64,000 bases of DNA, from NCBI GenBank assembly GCA_947460595.1, contig CANHGS010000007.1, forward strand, positions 1-64,000. The letters run 5' to 3'. Below, piece after piece: positions 18,511 through 29,643 of the stretch (position 1 is its first letter; every line of letters begins with the position of its first letter). Origin of the DNA: Bacteroidota bacterium (GTDB lineage Bacteria; Bacteroidota; Bacteroidia; Chitinophagales; Chitinophagaceae). Made by a program: the position numbers and the translations under genes. The notes under the pieces are model-generated. The model was not told where the DNA came from. It was given only the letters and a program-made list of their open reading frames with translations, and did no database searches.

Positions 18511-21500
18511 ATGTTGAAATTTATATCAAAATTATTCGGTGGTAGCAAGAGCGAGAAAGATGTGCAGCAGATCTTGCCCATTGTTCAAAAAGTAAATGCT
18601 TTTTTTCAAGAATATCAATCCCTGTCTAATGATGCTTTACGCGCAAAAACACAGGAATTCAAGCAACGCATTAAAACGCACCTCACCGATATTGACTTGG
18701 TGATTGCCAATAAGCAAGCGGAAGCAGAAGCATTGCCTTTGACCGATATTCATGGAAGGGATACTATCTATCAAGAAGTTGATAAACTGCGCAAAGACCG
18801 TAACAAGAAAATTGAAGAAGCACTTGCCTTAATTCAAGCAGAAGCTTTTGCTGTTGTAAAAGAAACTGCTAGAAGGTTTAAGGAAAATACAGAGATCATT
18901 AGTTCGGCTACGGAACTGGATAGAAACCTGAGCGTGAAAAAAGACTATGTTACTATTAAAGGGGAAGAGTCTGTTTTCAAAAACACTTGGACCGCTGGTG
19001 GTGGTCAGGTTACTTGGAACATGCAGCACTATGATGTGCAGTTGATTGGTGGTAGCGTGTTGCATTCTGGTAAAATTGCGGAAATGGCAACGGGTGAGGG
19101 TAAGACCTTGGTGTCTACACTACCTGCTTATTTAAATGCATTGGCTGGTGAAGGCGTACACATAGTAACCGTGAATGATTATTTGGCCCGAAGGGATAGT
19201 GAATGGAACGGAACCATTTTTGAATGGTTGGGGATTATAGTTGATTGCATTGACAAACACGAACCCAATAGTGAAGCTAGAAGAAACGCTTACATGGCCG
19301 ATATTACCTATGGTACCAATAATGAATTTGGTTTTGACTATCTGCGTGATAATATGGTGCATACCCCAGAAGAAATGGTGCAACGCAAACACCATTATGC
19401 CATGGTGGATGAGGTGGATTCTGTGTTGATTGATGATGCTCGTACACCCTTGATTATTTCTGGTCCTATTGGTCACAATACTGGCGAACAACAATTCTTT
19501 GACTTGAAGCCAAGAATTGAAAAATTGGTTGACGCACAAAAAAGAGCCACCAATCAATTTTTGAATGAAGCCAAGAAAAAAATTACAGAAGGAAACGATG
19601 ATCCCAAAGATGGTGGACTGGCGCTATTTCGTGCCCACCGTGGTTTACCAAAGAATAATGCCTTGATCAAATTCTTGAGTGAGCCGGGTATTAGAGTAAA
19701 ATTGCAGAAAGCAGAAAACTTTTATTTAGCAGATCAAAGCCGCGAAATGCCTACGGCCGATGCGGAACTATTTTTCTATATTGATGAGAAAAATAATTCA
19801 GTTGAATTAACTGATAAAGGTATCCAACTCATTACTGGTTCTGGAGAAGATCCTACCTTCTTTATCTTACCAGATATTAGTGTTTCTCTTGCTTCAGTTG
19901 ACAAACAAGCTGAATTGAGCGATGAAGAAAAACTCCGCGCCAAAGAAGTCATTATCAATGACTATTCTGTGAAGGCCGATAGGATACATACCGTACAACA
20001 ATTGCTCAAAGCCTATACCTTATTTGATAAGGACATAGAGTATGTGGTAATGGAAGGTTCAGTAAAAATTGTAGACGAACAAACGGGTCGTATCCTGGAT
20101 GGTAGGCGCTATTCCGATGGTTTGCACCAAGCCATTGAAGCAAAAGAAAACGTGAAGATTGAAGCTGCTACACAAACCTATGCAACCGTAACCTTGCAGA
20201 ACTATTTTAGGATGTACCACAAGTTAGCGGGTATGACGGGTACTGCAGAAACAGAAGCTGCAGAGCTTTGGGATATCTATAAATTAGACGTAGTTACCGT
20301 ACCTACCAATGTAGTAGCTATTCGTAAAGATGATCAGGATTTGGTATTCAAAACCAAGCGTGAAAAATTTGGTGCGGTGATAGATGAGATTGTAAAACTA
20401 ACCGATGCGGGACGCCCAGTACTAGTAGGTACTACCTCCGTAGAAGTGAGTGAATTGCTCAGCAGAATGCTGCGTCAAAAACAAATTGCACACAATGTAT
20501 TAAACGCCAAGCAGCACGCAAGAGAAGCACAAGTAGTTGCTGAAGCAGGTTTGGCTAAAGCCGTTACCATTGCCACCAACATGGCAGGTAGGGGTACCGA
20601 TATTAAACTAGGACCAGGCGTAAAAGAAGCAGGTGGGTTAGCCATCCTGGGTACAGAGCGCCACGAATCTAGACGCGTAGACAGACAGTTGCGTGGACGT
20701 GCTGGACGTCAGGGTGATCCTGGATCTACTTTGTTCTTTGTGTCTTTGGAAGACGATTTGATGCGCATGTTTGGTAGTGAGCGAATTGCCAAAGTGATGG
20801 ACTTTGCCGGTTACAAAGAAGGTGAAGTAATTCAGCATAGCATGATTACCAAGTCTATTGAAAGGGCTCAAAAGAAAGTAGAAGAAAACAACTTTGGAAT
20901 TCGTAAGCGTTTGTTGGAATATGACGATGTGATGAACAAACAGCGTACCGTTATCTATAGCAAACGCAACCACGCATTGTTTGGAGAGCGCTTGGCACTT
21001 GACTTAGACAATGCTTTCTATACTGTTGCGGAAGGCTTGGTGAATTCTTTTAAAGAACAGAATGACCACGAAGGATTCCGCTTGGCTGTGATTGTAAACT
21101 TTGGTATTGATTCAAAAATCTCTGCCGAAGAATTATCTAAAACCAGCGAGCAGCAATTAGCGGAAAGACTCTATAACGAAGCGGTAGAAAATTACGAACG
21201 CAAGAAAGGAGACCTAGCTACACAGAGCATTCCAGTGTTTAAGAATATTCGTTTACAACAGGGTAATCATATTGAAAACGTGATTGTTCCTTTTACCGAT
21301 GGTAGAAGAATGATGAATGTGTTGGCTTCTATGGACAAGACCATCAATTCTGGTGGAATGGAATTATTGAATGCCCTGGAACGCACTATTACATTGGGCT
21401 TTATTGATGATTCTTGGAAAGAGCATTTGCGCGCCATGGATGACTTAAAGCAAAGTGTGCAAACGGCTACTTACGAACAGAAAGATCCATTGGTGATTTA

Positions 21501-21819
21501 TAAAATGGAAGCATTTGACCTGTTCAAGAAAATGGATGGGGAAGTAAACCGTGAAATTGTACAATTCCTTTGTCATTCCGCTATTCCTTTAAATGATGGG
21601 GACAATGTAAAAGAAGGCCGTGCACAAAAAACGGATTTGAGTAGAATGCGCACCCAGAAAGATGAATTGGATGCAGCGGGTCATGACAATGATTATATTG
21701 ATCCTTCTGAAACGGTGAAACAACAACCGGTGCAAGTAGGACCCAAGATTGGCCGAAATGATCCTTGCCCTTGTGGAAGTGGGAAGAAGTTTAAAGCTTG
21801 CCATGGGAGAGAAAGTTAA
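18511..21819 (+). CDS. secA: Protein translocase ATPase SecA
   Basis: The SecA motor pushes preproteins through SecYEG. At 1102 residues it has the long Bacteroidota form, with insertions in the N-terminal half relative to the roughly 900-residue E. coli protein. Visible motifs are Walker [18 protein letters not shown], Walker B/DEAD-like [48 protein letters not shown] and [18 protein letters not shown]. The C-terminal zinc-binding SEC-C motif is [14 protein letters not shown]. It matters here because nearly every hydrolase in the window is exported. It is monocistronic, with a terminator at 21883-21906. Confidence 0.98.
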   Translation: MLKFISKLFGGSKSEKDVQQILPIVQKVNAFFQEYQSLSNDALRAKTQEFKQRIKTHLTDIDLVIANKQAEAEALPLTDIHGRDTIYQEVDKLRKDRNKKIEEALALIQAEAFAVVKETARRFKENTEIISSATELDRNLSVKKDYVTIKGEESVFKNTWTAGGGQVTWNMQHYDVQLIGGSVLHSGKIAEMATGEGKTLVSTLPAYLNALAGEGVHIVTVNDYLARRDSEWNGTIFEWLGIIVDCIDKHEPNSEARRNAYMADITYGTNNEFGFDYLRDNMVHTPEEMVQRKHHYAMVDEVDSVLIDDARTPLIISGPIGHNTGEQQFFDLKPRIEKLVDAQKRATNQFLNEAKKKITEGNDDPKDGGLALFRAHRGLPKNNALIKFLSEPGIRVKLQKAENFYLADQSREMPTADAELFFYIDEKNNSVELTDKGIQLITGSGEDPTFFILPDISVSLASVDKQAELSDEEKLRAKEVIINDYSVKADRIHTVQQLLKAYTLFDKDIEYVVMEGSVKIVDEQTGRILDGRRYSDGLHQAIEAKENVKIEAATQTYATVTLQNYFRMYHKLAGMTGTAETEAAELWDIYKLDVVTVPTNVVAIRKDDQDLVFKTKREKFGAVIDEIVKLTDAGRPVLVGTTSVEVSELLSRMLRQKQIAHNVLNAKQHAREAQVVAEAGLAKAVTIATNMAGRGTDIKLGPGVKEAGGLAILGTERHESRRVDRQLRGRAGRQGDPGSTLFFVSLEDDLMRMFGSERIAKVMDFAGYKEGEVIQHSMITKSIERAQKKVEENNFGIRKRLLEYDDVMNKQRTVIYSKRNHALFGERLALDLDNAFYTVAEGLVNSFKEQNDHEGFRLAVIVNFGIDSKISAEELSKTSEQQLAERLYNEAVENYERKKGDLATQSIPVFKNIRLQQGNHIENVIVPFTDGRRMMNVLASMDKTINSGGMELLNALERTITLGFIDDSWKEHLRAMDDLKQSVQTATYEQKDPLVIYKMEAFDLFKKMDGEVNREIVQFLCHSAIPLNDGDNVKEGRAQKTDLSRMRTQKDELDAAGHDNDYIDPSETVKQQPVQVGPKIGRNDPCPCGSGKKFKACHGRES

Positions 21820-21828
21820 GAGATAAGA

Positions 21829-21865
21829 GTGAAGAGGGGAAAGAAAGTGAAGAGTGAAGAATGAG
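21829..21865 (+). repeat. Short (gtgaaga) heptamer repeats downstream of secA
   Basis: Three GTGAAGA units with degenerate units between them lie in the secA 3' region, just after the stop and before the terminator. They match the long array at 52934-53059. Confidence 0.8.
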
Positions 21866-21882
21866 AAGAAATATTACATTAA

Positions 21883-21908
21883 AAATGCCCCAGTTTTGGG
21901 GCATTTGG
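21883..21908 (+). terminator. Rho-independent terminator after secA
   Basis: A perfect 10-bp stem, aaatgcccca/tggggcattt, has a gttt loop. The T-run is short. Confidence 0.85.
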
Positions 21909-21931
21909 CTTTGGTACTTATGTTATCTTTG
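21904..21931 (+). promoter_or_regulatory. Promoter for deoC (TTTG ... TATCTTTG)
   Basis: TATCTTTG at 21924-21931 is a full match to the TAnnTTTG -7 element. TTTG at 21904-21907 sits 16 bp upstream, slightly closer than the usual 19-21 bp. The start codon is 18 bp downstream. Confidence 0.65.
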
Positions 21932-21948
21932 CTGCTCAAGGGTTTTCT

Positions 21949-22620
21949 ATGAAACTGAACCATTTTATTGACCATACCATTTTAAAGCCAACCACGTTGG
22001 TGGCTGATATTGATAAGCTATGCTCAGAAGCTATTGCGTATGGGTTTGCGGCGGTTTGTGTGCCGCCTAATTTTATCAAACAGGCAAAGGCACTAACAGC
22101 AGGTTCGTCTGTAAAAGTGGCTACGGTGATTGGTTTTCCTTTTGGATATAGTGCGGTAGAAGCCAAGATTGCAGAAATAGTATTGGCCATGGTAGATGGG
22201 GTAGACGAATTAGATATGGTTTGTAATATTTCTGCTATTAAGAATAAGGATTTTACTTATATAGCTAATGAAATCAATCATATCATGCCCATTATCCGAT
22301 CTAAGGGGAAGACCATTAAAGTGATTATTGAATCGGGGGTATTGACCAAAGAAGAAATGATTGCTTGCTGCGATATTTATGGAGCAGCTGGAATTGATTA
22401 TTTGAAAACATCCACAGGCTATGCAGAAAAAGGTGCATCCGTAGAAGACGTTGCGCTGTTTAGGGCCCATTTGCCAGCACAGGTTCAGATTAAAGCATCT
22501 GGGGGCATTAGGGACTATGGGTTTGCCAAGCAATTGATTGATGCTGGCGCCACTCGTTTGGGTTGCAGTGCAGGTGTAGCCATTGTTTCTGGTGCTCCTG
22601 TGCAAGATTCAGGATATTAA
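21949..22620 (+). CDS. deoC: Deoxyribose-phosphate aldolase
   Basis: This 223-residue cytoplasmic class I aldolase cleaves 2-deoxyribose-5-phosphate to acetaldehyde and glyceraldehyde-3-phosphate in deoxynucleoside salvage. The Schiff-base lysine lies in GIDYLKTSTGYAEKGA, the second active-site lysine in VQIKASGGIRDY, and DELDMVCNISA holds the conserved Asp. The length fits the short bacterial form. It is followed by the SPOR gene after 41 bp. Confidence 0.95.
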   Translation: MKLNHFIDHTILKPTTLVADIDKLCSEAIAYGFAAVCVPPNFIKQAKALTAGSSVKVATVIGFPFGYSAVEAKIAEIVLAMVDGVDELDMVCNISAIKNKDFTYIANEINHIMPIIRSKGKTIKVIIESGVLTKEEMIACCDIYGAAGIDYLKTSTGYAEKGASVEDVALFRAHLPAQVQIKASGGIRDYGFAKQLIDAGATRLGCSAGVAIVSGAPVQDSGY

Positions 22621-22661
22621 TTTAACTTGTAAGACTATTGCTTACTGTAGTCATTTAAAAA

Positions 22662-23105
22662 ATGAAGAACCCTAACTATATAATTTTTTTAATGATGGCC
22701 ATTTTTTATGGTTTACTAGCTATGGCCAATGATACGGTCATTGTAAAAAAAGACCCTAGAATGGATCAATTAACGGCAAAGCAAAACCAGATTAACAAAC
22801 ACGCCAGTATGCTAACCAGTTCTGGTCAGTATAAAGGCTTTAGGGTACAGGTAGTCAGTACATCTAATAGGGATATGGCGTTTAAAGTAAAGTCAGATTT
22901 ATTGACCCGTTTTCCGGATCAGAAGTCTTATACTTTGTTTCAATCGCCCAATTTCAAAGTGCGGATTGGAAATTTTTTAAAGAAAGCTGACGCAGAAAAA
23001 TTTAGAAACCTAGTAAGCAAATATTACCCTACTGGGGTTTTTATTGTAGAGGACGCTATTGATTATACGCCTACTAAGGAGGAAGAAGAAAATATGACCA
23101 ACTAA
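22662..23105 (+). CDS. SPOR domain protein, exported
   Basis: The protein has 147 residues with an N-terminal signal sequence (IIFLMMAIFYGLLAMA) and a single SPOR domain (about residues 62-135: YKGFRVQVVSTSNRDMAFKV, KVRIGNFLKKADAEKFRNLV). SPOR domains bind denuded peptidoglycan glycan strands, often at the division site; the exact role here is unknown. Its stop lies 5 bp before the M20 amidohydrolase, so the two are probably co-expressed. Confidence 0.85.
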   Translation: MKNPNYIIFLMMAIFYGLLAMANDTVIVKKDPRMDQLTAKQNQINKHASMLTSSGQYKGFRVQVVSTSNRDMAFKVKSDLLTRFPDQKSYTLFQSPNFKVRIGNFLKKADAEKFRNLVSKYYPTGVFIVEDAIDYTPTKEEEENMTN

Positions 23106-23110
23106 ATTGA

Positions 23111-24301
23111 ATGGAACTATTAACTACCATACAAGCACTTGCAAAAACTTATGCTGCTGAATTTATTGCGGTTAGAAGGCATTTGCACGCACACCCTGAA
23201 TTGAGTTATCAAGAATTTGAGACCAGTTTATTTGTACAAGAACAACTCCGTATTATGGGAATTGGTTTTGAACAAAAAGCAACCACTGGTTTGGTGGCAT
23301 TGATAGAAGGAAATGATCCATCAAGTAGGGTCATAGCACTGAGAGCAGATATGGATGCATTGCAAATTCAAGAAGAAAATCAAGTGTCCTATTGCAGTGT
23401 GAATGAGGGAAAAATGCATGCCTGTGGTCATGACGTGCATACCAGTATTCTGTTGGGGGCTGCAAAGATTTTGAATGAAACAAAGGATCAATGGTCTGGC
23501 ACAGTCAAATTATTATTCCAACCTGGAGAAGAAAAAAATCCTGGTGGAGCCAGCTTTATGATTAGAGATGGCGCTTTAGAAAACCCATCGCCCAGCGGCA
23601 TTATTGCTTTGCATGTACACCCCGGATTGCCCGTTGGTAAATTGAGTTTTAGAAAAGGTAGGGTCATGGCTAGTGCCGATGAAATCTATATTACTATTAA
23701 GGGAAAGGGTGGTCATGCTGCGGCGCCACACTTAACAGCAGATACCATTTTAATTGCCTCACAATTGATTGTGAGTTTGCAACAAATTATATCAAGAAAT
23801 AATAATCCACTTTCACCATCGGTTCTATCTATTTGTTCTATTCAAGGGGGGCATACTACTAATGTGATTCCTAGTGAAGTAAAGCTGAAAGGAACATTTA
23901 GAGCCATGGATGAAGCTTGGCGTTTTAAAGCACATGAACTCATTGCCAAGCAGGCTATTGGGCTGGTTGAATCCATGGGTGGGGAAATTGATTTGTTAAT
24001 TGATATTGGCTATCCTACGGTGGATAATGATCCGGCTTTTACAGGTGCCAATTGGCAGCTAGCAGAAACCTATATGGGAAAGGAAAATGTAGAGGAGACA
24101 GAGATGAGGATGGGTGCTGAAGATTTTGGTTATTATACACAGCAAATTCCTGGTTGCTTTTTCAGACTTGGAGTTAGAAATGAAGCAAAAGGAATAGTTC
24201 ATAATGTGCATACCCCCAAATTTGACATTGATGAAAATGCTATTGAAACTGGCATGGGAATCATGGCTTGGTTGGGTGCAAATGCAAATATTGGTCACTA
24301 A
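23111..24301 (+). CDS. M20D family metallo-amidohydrolase (N-acyl amino acid hydrolase-like)
   Basis: This 396-residue cytoplasmic enzyme releases amino acids from N-acyl derivatives; the substrate is not deducible. Metal-binding motifs are MHACGHDVHTS and LFQPGEEKNPGGA. IALRADMDALQIQE is the conserved N-terminal strand, GKGGHAAAPH is in the dimerisation domain, and MGAEDFGYYTQQIPG is the C-terminal metal and substrate loop. It has no signal peptide. It starts 5 bp after the SPOR gene and ends 9 bp before maeB. Confidence 0.92.
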   Translation: MELLTTIQALAKTYAAEFIAVRRHLHAHPELSYQEFETSLFVQEQLRIMGIGFEQKATTGLVALIEGNDPSSRVIALRADMDALQIQEENQVSYCSVNEGKMHACGHDVHTSILLGAAKILNETKDQWSGTVKLLFQPGEEKNPGGASFMIRDGALENPSPSGIIALHVHPGLPVGKLSFRKGRVMASADEIYITIKGKGGHAAAPHLTADTILIASQLIVSLQQIISRNNNPLSPSVLSICSIQGGHTTNVIPSEVKLKGTFRAMDEAWRFKAHELIAKQAIGLVESMGGEIDLLIDIGYPTVDNDPAFTGANWQLAETYMGKENVEETEMRMGAEDFGYYTQQIPGCFFRLGVRNEAKGIVHNVHTPKFDIDENAIETGMGIMAWLGANANIGH

Positions 24302-24310
24302 AAAAACAGT

Positions 24311-26653
24311 ATGTCTAAACACGCAGATTTAAGAAGAGAGCAAGCGCTAGAATATCATGCCAACGGCAGGCCAGGAAAGATAGAAGTGGTTCCTACCAAG
24401 GAAGCCAAGACGCAAAGAGATTTGAGTTTGGCATATAGTCCAGGAGTGGCAGAACCTTGTAAAGAAATTTTCAAAAATCCAGAAGAAGTTTATAAATATA
24501 CCGCCAAAGGTAATTTGGTGGGTGTTATTAGTAATGGTACAGCCGTATTGGGTTTGGGCGATATTGGTCCCGATGCTTCTAAGCCCGTCATGGAAGGAAA
24601 GGCCGTACTCTTCAAAATATTTGCAGACATTGATGTGTTTGATATTGAAATCAATGAGAAGGATCCAGAGAAATTTGTTCAGATTGTTAAATCATTGGAA
24701 CCCACTTTTGGGGGCATCAATTTAGAAGATATTAAAGCCCCTGAATGCTTTTATATTGAGCAACAGTTAAAGGAGCAGATGAATATTCCGGTGATGCACG
24801 ATGACCAACATGGAACTGCCATCATCAGTAGTGCGGCCATGCTCAATGCATTGGAATTGCAGAAAAAGAAAATTGAGAAAGTAAAATTTGTGATCAATGG
24901 TGCTGGTGCAGCAGCCATGGCTTGTATTCAATTGTATGTGGCGCTGGGTGCGCGATATGAAAACTTTATTGTCTTTGATAAGGATGGCGTTTTGCATGTT
25001 GGTAGAACAGACTTAGGTCCTATAAGAGAAAAATTTGCGGTTAAAAAATCAGACTGGACTTTGGAAAAAGCCATGAAGGATGCAGACGTTTTCTTGGGAC
25101 TAAGTGTGGGTAATGTGGTTAGCCAAGACATGGTTAAGTCTATGGCCAAGAACCCCATTGTTTTTGCCATGGCCAATCCTGATCCAGAAATCTCGTATCC
25201 AGATGCAGCGGCAGTAAGAAAAGATATTATCATGGCAACGGGTAGAACAGACTATCCCAACCAGGTGAACAATGTATTGGGCTTCCCTTATATTTTCCGC
25301 GGGGCTTTAGACGTGCGCGCCAAGCAAATTAATGAAGCCATGAAACTAGCTGCTGTAAGGGCTTTAGCCGATTTGGCAAAGACTGCGGTGCCCGATATTG
25401 TGAACATGGCTTATAACCAACAAAGCATGAGCTTTGGTCCCGAATACATTATTCCAAAACCATTGGATCCAAGGCTGTTGGCAGCAGTAGCACCTGCTGT
25501 GGCCAAAGCTGCCATGGAATCTGGCGTGGCTCAAAAAAGTATTCATAATTGGGAGGCATATGCTGTAGAATTGAATAAACGATTGGGTCTGGATAACCAG
25601 CTCATGCGCGTTATTGGTAACAAAGCCAGAAAAGGTCCTAAACGCTTGGTATTTGCGGAAGCCGATAACCAAAAAATTCTCAAAGCGGCAAGTATCATTT
25701 ATGACGAGGGTATTGCATATCCCATTTTATTGGGAGATCCCATTAAGATCAATCGCATAGCCGAACAGAATAATATTGATTTGACCGATTTGCCCATTAT
25801 AGATCCGCGTAGTGATGAGAGTGAAGAAAAGCGCGAATTCTATGGCAATATGTTCTTTAAAAAACGTCAACGCAAGGGGGTGAATGCTTATGAGAGCAAG
25901 AAGTTGATGAAAGACAGAAACCATTTTGGATGTATGATGGTGGAAACCGGTGACGCAGACGCTATGTTATCTGGATTAACCAAGAACTATGCAGAAGCCA
26001 TAAGACCCGCATTGCAAATTATAGGCACAGAAGATGGCGTTAAAAAAATTGCGGGTATGTATTTATTGTTGACCAAGAAAGGACCATTGTTCTTGGCAGA
26101 TACAACGGTGAATTTTAATCCTACTGCAGAAGAGCTAGCTGATATAACCATGATGGTGGCCAAGGAAGTGCGTGCCTTTAATTTGACGCCTAGAATTGCT
26201 ATGCTGAGTTATAGCAATTTTGGTAGTAGCGATTCTCCTGAAGCAAGACTTGTTGCTCAAGCAACAAAAATTTTGAAACAAAGAAATCCATCCTTGATTG
26301 TTGATGGAGAAATGCAGGGTAGTATGGCGTTTAATAAGGAAATTTTAAAAGATAATTATCCTTTTAGCGAGTTGGTAGATGAAGAAGTAAATGTGCTGAT
26401 GTTCCCCAACCTTACCTCTGGAAACGTTACCTATAACCTATTAAAAGAAGTGGGAGGTGCGGATGCCATTGGCCCCATTTTGTTAGGTCTTAAAAAGCCA
26501 GTACACGTGTTACAATTGGGTAGTAGTGTGCGGAATATTATCAATATGGCCACTGTAGCGGTAGTAGATGCCCAACTAAAGTGTAAAGGAAATATTGAAG
26601 AAGCCGTACAAACCAGTAGTTGGTGGAAGCGCTTGAAAAAAAGAAAAAAATAA
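24311..26653 (+). CDS. maeB: NADP-dependent malic enzyme with phosphotransacetylase-like domain
   Basis: This 780-residue cytoplasmic enzyme converts malate to pyruvate and CO2 with NADP+. The N-terminal malic domain has [33 protein letters not shown] and the metal-site [10 protein letters not shown]. The NAD(P)-binding domain contains [16 protein letters not shown]. From about residue 430 it carries the phosphotransacetylase-like regulatory domain typical of MaeB ([27 protein letters not shown]). Its stop lies 3 bp before the MlaE-like permease. Confidence 0.96.
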   Translation: MSKHADLRREQALEYHANGRPGKIEVVPTKEAKTQRDLSLAYSPGVAEPCKEIFKNPEEVYKYTAKGNLVGVISNGTAVLGLGDIGPDASKPVMEGKAVLFKIFADIDVFDIEINEKDPEKFVQIVKSLEPTFGGINLEDIKAPECFYIEQQLKEQMNIPVMHDDQHGTAIISSAAMLNALELQKKKIEKVKFVINGAGAAAMACIQLYVALGARYENFIVFDKDGVLHVGRTDLGPIREKFAVKKSDWTLEKAMKDADVFLGLSVGNVVSQDMVKSMAKNPIVFAMANPDPEISYPDAAAVRKDIIMATGRTDYPNQVNNVLGFPYIFRGALDVRAKQINEAMKLAAVRALADLAKTAVPDIVNMAYNQQSMSFGPEYIIPKPLDPRLLAAVAPAVAKAAMESGVAQKSIHNWEAYAVELNKRLGLDNQLMRVIGNKARKGPKRLVFAEADNQKILKAASIIYDEGIAYPILLGDPIKINRIAEQNNIDLTDLPIIDPRSDESEEKREFYGNMFFKKRQRKGVNAYESKKLMKDRNHFGCMMVETGDADAMLSGLTKNYAEAIRPALQIIGTEDGVKKIAGMYLLLTKKGPLFLADTTVNFNPTAEELADITMMVAKEVRAFNLTPRIAMLSYSNFGSSDSPEARLVAQATKILKQRNPSLIVDGEMQGSMAFNKEILKDNYPFSELVDEEVNVLMFPNLTSGNVTYNLLKEVGGADAIGPILLGLKKPVHVLQLGSSVRNIINMATVAVVDAQLKCKGNIEEAVQTSSWWKRLKKRKK

Positions 26654-26656
26654 ATC

Positions 26657-27394
26657 ATGAGTTTTTTCACCCACTTTGGAACATTTCTATTGATGCTCAA
26701 AGGCATGTTTACCAAGCCTGAAAACTGGCGCATGTACTGGAAAGAATTCATGCATCAGTGTGCGGAGATTGGCATTGGAGCCCTACCCATTGTGATAATT
26801 ATTTCTATTTTCTTAGGTGCGGTAACTACCGTGCAAACAGCATACCAATTGGTGAGCCCCTTAGTGCCATTGTCTACCATTGCGCAGATTGTTAGGGATA
26901 GTATGATTTTGGAATTATCGCCAACGGTATTGAGCATTGTATTGGCTGGAGTGGTAGGAAGCAAAATTGCAAGCGAGTTGGGTAATATGCGTATCAGTGA
27001 ACAGATTGATGCTTTAGAAATCATGGGTATCAATTCTAAGAGTTATTTAATTATGCCTAAGATCTTGGCAGCACTCTTGGTCATCCCTTGTTTGATTGTG
27101 ATATCTGCAGTTTTGGGCATCTGGGGTGGAAGAACGGCTGGTGCCATGTCTGGTATTTTGGCCAATGATATTTTTGACGCGGGTCTTAGACAAAACCTAA
27201 ACCTCTATAACATTAATTTTGCCTTATACAAGTCCTATACTTTTGCCTTTATCCTAAGTTCTGTTCCAGCCTATTATGGCTATAATGTAAAAGGCGGTTC
27301 TTTAGAAATTGGCCGTGCTAGTACATCGGCCGTGGTGGTGAGTTGCATCCTGATTTTATTGGCTGATTATGCCCTAGCTGCCATACTCTTGTAA
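26657..27394 (+). CDS. MlaE-family ABC transporter permease
   Basis: This 245-residue integral membrane protein of the MlaE family has about five hydrophobic segments and the family block ELGNMRISEQIDALEIMGI. It is a predicted permease of an MCE-type phospholipid transporter. Its natural ATPase partner is probably the MlaF-like protein at 13613-14398. It directly follows maeB (3-bp gap). Confidence 0.92.
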   Translation: MSFFTHFGTFLLMLKGMFTKPENWRMYWKEFMHQCAEIGIGALPIVIIISIFLGAVTTVQTAYQLVSPLVPLSTIAQIVRDSMILELSPTVLSIVLAGVVGSKIASELGNMRISEQIDALEIMGINSKSYLIMPKILAALLVIPCLIVISAVLGIWGGRTAGAMSGILANDIFDAGLRQNLNLYNINFALYKSYTFAFILSSVPAYYGYNVKGGSLEIGRASTSAVVVSCILILLADYALAAILL

Positions 27395-27469
27395 ACTATT
27401 GCCAAATAGGCTGCTAAAATTTTTTACAGCAAGGACTACTTGTTACATTTAGTGTACAAACAATTTGTT

Positions 27470-29041
27470 ATGCCCATTAGAATGGTGGATGATCCCAATG
27501 ATCAGGACAATAATGATGATGGATCCGGTGGTAGTGGTGGAAATGCTGGTGGCGGCGGAGGTGGTGGTTTATTCAATCTGCTTCCCTTTATCATTGGACT
27601 TTTATTTAGAAAGCCGGCACTCTTATTAGTACTGCTTGCTATTGGAGGCTTTGTCTTTTTAAAAAATGGTTGTAGTGGCATGAGTAGCATGCAGGATGTT
27701 GCACAGCTGGCCACAGGAGGCATCCTTGATCCAAAAGAATTTGACAAGGCCCAAGTCTATGAGGGATTGGATGAGTCCAAGAATGAATTACCAGAAGCCG
27801 TTTCTTTGTTAAAGTATGCACCCAAGCGGTTGAATCAAGGCAGTCAAGGTAGTTGTGTGGCTTGGAGTAGTGCTTATGGTGCTAGAACCATTTTACAAGC
27901 AGTAAGCACAGGAGAAGACCCCAATCAATTGGCGTTTAGTCCTTCTTTTTTATACAATCAAATTGGGCTTAGGGGTTGTCAGGGAAGTTATATTATCCGT
28001 GCCATGGAGAACATGACCCAAGTGGGTGCTGTGCCTTTTAGTGAATTTCCTTATGATGAAAATGATTGTAGCCGCCAGCCCGATGGTTCTTTAAAGCAGG
28101 CTGCCCAGCAATTTAGAATGAAGGGTTTTAATAGGCTTACCGATGGGGAAAGTACTAGGGGATTGAATTTGCATGCGATTAAAGAACACTTGGCCAAAGA
28201 TGCCCCCGTAGTGATTGGGATGATGGTAGGTGGTTCCTTTATGCAAGAAATGGCGGGCAGGGAAGTTTGGGAACCCAATAGTGATGACTATACCATGATG
28301 GGTTTTGGAGGTCATGCTATTTGTGTGATTGGTTATGACGATAGAAAAGCGGGTGGTGCATTTCAAATCATGAATTCTTGGGGATCTGATTGGGGTATCA
28401 ATGGTGTGGCTTGGGTAAAGTACAAAGATTTTAGACGATTTGTCAGGGAAGCTTATGGCCTTAATCCTATGCAAAAAACTGGCGATGCCATTGTGGATCA
28501 CTTGAGCTGCAGCATTGGTTTGGTAGACGCCAATACCAAGGCTTATTTGCCCCTTCGTTTGTCTGCAGGAAATTTTTTTGAAACCAGCAGTCCCATATCC
28601 AAGGGGACGGGCTTTAGAATTGAAGTCAAAAACAATACGGATTGTTATGTCTATGTGTTGGGTATGGAAACCGATGGTAGTAGTTATGTCTTATTTCCTT
28701 ATCCCAGTAAGGATGATCCCACTAAGACCAAGTTCTCTCCTTATTGCGGTATCACGGGTTATAGACTATTTCCCAAGGGAATGAAACTGATGGCCGATAG
28801 TATTGGGAAGAAGGATTATATGGCAGTAGTGATGAGCAAAGAACCCTTGAATGTATTTGATTTAAATAAAGCCGTGAATCAGAACCAATCTATGGGTTTT
28901 GAAGCCGCCGTAAACAAAGCCGTTAAAAGAGAAAGCATTGGAGGCATACGCTTTAACAGCGATGGTAAAACCATGTCATTTGAAACCCCTGTTGCTGATA
29001 AAAATGCGGTAGCTTGTATAATTGCATTGAGTAAGAATTGA
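27470..29041 (+). CDS. Membrane-anchored C1 (papain-like) peptidase with C-terminal DUF4384-like domain
   Basis: ATG 27470 is preferred over TTG 27440, leaving 523 residues. The N-terminus is an acidic then Gly-rich linker (GSGGNAGGGGGGG) followed by a hydrophobic anchor (ALLLVLLAIGGFVFL). The papain-like domain has the catalytic Cys in NQGSQGSCVAWSSAYG, His in GFGGHAICVIGYD and Asn in IMNSWGSDWG. After about residue 350 comes a DUF4384-like beta domain (CYVYVLGMETDGSSYVLFPY). The anchor places the protease probably on the periplasmic face; its substrate is unknown. Confidence 0.88.
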   Translation: MPIRMVDDPNDQDNNDDGSGGSGGNAGGGGGGGLFNLLPFIIGLLFRKPALLLVLLAIGGFVFLKNGCSGMSSMQDVAQLATGGILDPKEFDKAQVYEGLDESKNELPEAVSLLKYAPKRLNQGSQGSCVAWSSAYGARTILQAVSTGEDPNQLAFSPSFLYNQIGLRGCQGSYIIRAMENMTQVGAVPFSEFPYDENDCSRQPDGSLKQAAQQFRMKGFNRLTDGESTRGLNLHAIKEHLAKDAPVVIGMMVGGSFMQEMAGREVWEPNSDDYTMMGFGGHAICVIGYDDRKAGGAFQIMNSWGSDWGINGVAWVKYKDFRRFVREAYGLNPMQKTGDAIVDHLSCSIGLVDANTKAYLPLRLSAGNFFETSSPISKGTGFRIEVKNNTDCYVYVLGMETDGSSYVLFPYPSKDDPTKTKFSPYCGITGYRLFPKGMKLMADSIGKKDYMAVVMSKEPLNVFDLNKAVNQNQSMGFEAAVNKAVKRESIGGIRFNSDGKTMSFETPVADKNAVACIIALSKN

Positions 29042-29044
29042 AAA

Positions 29045-29058
29045 GTCAAAAGTCAAAA
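29045..29058 (+). repeat. Two (gtcaaaa) heptamers right after the C1 peptidase stop
   Basis: Two copies of GTCAAAA begin 4 bp after the TGA stop. Confidence 0.85.
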
Positions 29059-29129
29059 TGTGTTGGGTATATAGCAATAGAAGGAATAAATGTTTAAAAC
29101 AATTAAGTAAAAAATAAAAATTCAAAGAG

Positions 29130-29612
29130 GTGAATCCTAAGTTTGAAAGCTTTCAAAAAATTATTCAGAACCCAATTAAGTTTAGGTTCTTCCTGCTGCA
29201 AAAACTGCCATCGGCCTTGATAGCAGGATTGAAAGTTCAAGAGATTTCTACTCTTGAAGCAGTGATTACCGTAAAGCACAAATGGCTCAACCAAAATCCC
29301 TTTAGGTCTATGTATTTTGCTGTACAATCCATGGCAGCAGAAATGAGTACGGGGCTTCTGGCATTTGGACAATTGTACCAAAGAAATCCGCCAGTGAGTA
29401 TGTTGGTGGTGGGTATGGAAGCCAAGTTTCACAAAAAAGCGGTAGGCAAAATTTCATTTTCCTGTAAAGATGGTTTGGCCATTGCAAACGCTATTGAAGC
29501 TGCTTCTCAAACCGGACTGGGACAAACCATACAATGTTATTCTATAGGTAAAAATGAAGCAGGAGAAATGGTGTCAGAATTCTGGTTTAACTGGAGTTTT
29601 AAAGCAAAATAA
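29130..29612 (+). CDS. DUF4442 hotdog-fold protein (thioesterase-like)
   Basis: This 160-residue cytoplasmic protein is similar to DUF4442 proteins of the hotdog superfamily (QNPFRSMYFAVQSMAAEMSTG near residue 55). The only plausible start is GTG at 29130, preceded directly by AAAGAGG, a Shine-Dalgarno-like run that is too close for a standard one; no in-frame ATG occurs before the conserved core. Homologues are assumed to act on acyl-CoA or acyl-ACP thioesters, but the activity is not established. It precedes the beta-CASP nuclease by 31 bp. Confidence 0.8.
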   Translation: MNPKFESFQKIIQNPIKFRFFLLQKLPSALIAGLKVQEISTLEAVITVKHKWLNQNPFRSMYFAVQSMAAEMSTGLLAFGQLYQRNPPVSMLVVGMEAKFHKKAVGKISFSCKDGLAIANAIEAASQTGLGQTIQCYSIGKNEAGEMVSEFWFNWSFKAK

Positions 29613-29643
29613 ATTGAATTAACCCACCTTCAAATTTTGAATC

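Noticed and set aside
19132-19557. 141-residue minus-strand ORF within secA
   Set aside because: Antisense shadow of strongly conserved SecA coding sequence.
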